Source: JBEAUL01 sp041161475 (GTDB lineage Bacteria; Pseudomonadota; Gammaproteobacteria; UBA6186; Azoamicaceae). Taken from it: a DNA stretch of 14,832 nt. The stretch is from contig JBEAUL010000053.1 of NCBI GenBank assembly GCA_041161475.1, forward strand, positions 1-14,832, written 5' to 3'. Shown here one piece after another: positions 14,764 to 14,832 of the stretch. The position numbers were made by a program, and so were the translations under genes. The notes under the pieces were generated by a model. The model was given only the letters and a program-made list of their open reading frames with translations. It did no database searches and had not been told where the DNA came from. Numbering within the stretch: the stretch's first letter is position 1; every line of letters begins with the position of its first letter.

Positions 14764-14832
14764 TGACATATTACACCCCAGGTTTAGAAAAAGTATGTAT
14801 TGTATTGGCATTTATAGGCATTTCTTATATTG
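14760..14832 (+). CDS. fliO: probable FliO, N-terminal fragment cut by window end
   Basis: An ATG overlapping the fliN stop (ATGA) opens a frame that runs to the end of the window, encoding 24 residues: MMTYYTPGLEKV, then a hydrophobic start of a membrane helix (CIVLAFIGISYI). FliO is a small bitopic protein that assists assembly of the export gate protein FliP, and the order fliM-fliN-fliO-fliP is usual. The call rests on position and the early membrane helix only; too little sequence is visible to recognise the family itself. Confidence 0.55.
   Translation, partial: MMTYYTPGLEKVCIVLAFIGISYI

Overview
The window is AT-rich DNA from a gammaproteobacterium. FtsB, the prkA-yeaH-spoVR operon and the order regulator-fliE-fliF...fliI-fliJ...fliM-fliN-fliO all fit this class and resemble the flagellar cluster of Pseudomonas and Legionella. 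The low G+C content and the stripped-down flagellar genes suggest a Legionellales-like or otherwise host-associated lineage, but that placement is inference. I see no insertion sequence, tRNA, rRNA or CRISPR array. Coding density is high and the longest stretch without a gene is about 195 bases.

Region 1 (1-1589, + strand): the 3' part of a PAS-containing sensor histidine kinase whose start lies before the window, followed with no spacer by a small exported protein resembling the end of a secretin. Region 2 (1602-6304, - strand): a compact prkA-yeaH-spoVR operon (serine kinase/AAA+ protein, VWA protein, SpoVR protein), a conserved stationary-phase and stress set. Region 3 (6464-8122, + strand): a sodium:neurotransmitter-symporter family transporter followed by the cell-division gene ftsB.

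Region 4 (8247 to the window end, + strand) is the interesting part. It is a flagellar-type export and basal-body cluster: a bare AAA+ sigma-54 activator in the position of fleR, then fliE, fliF, fliI, fliJ, a STAS-domain protein, fliM, fliN and the start of a probable fliO. The departures from the normal cluster are coordinated. The C-terminus of FliF carries a segment that reads as the middle domain of FliG, including the EHPQ motif that contacts FliM. No separate fliG or fliH lies between fliF and fliI, and no fliK or fliL lies before fliM. FliM lacks the N-terminal CheY-binding peptide. The activator has lost both receiver and DNA-binding domains. FliI has an altered P-loop.

Taken together, the parts kept are those needed to hang a FliM/FliN ring directly on the MS ring and to energise export. 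The parts missing from this locus are those for torque (FliG C-terminal domain), switching (CheY docking) and ATPase regulation (FliH). My working hypothesis is a reduced, possibly non-rotating flagellar-type secretion apparatus with a natural FliF-FliG(middle) fusion. It depends on whether a full fliG, fliH and motAB exist elsewhere in the genome.
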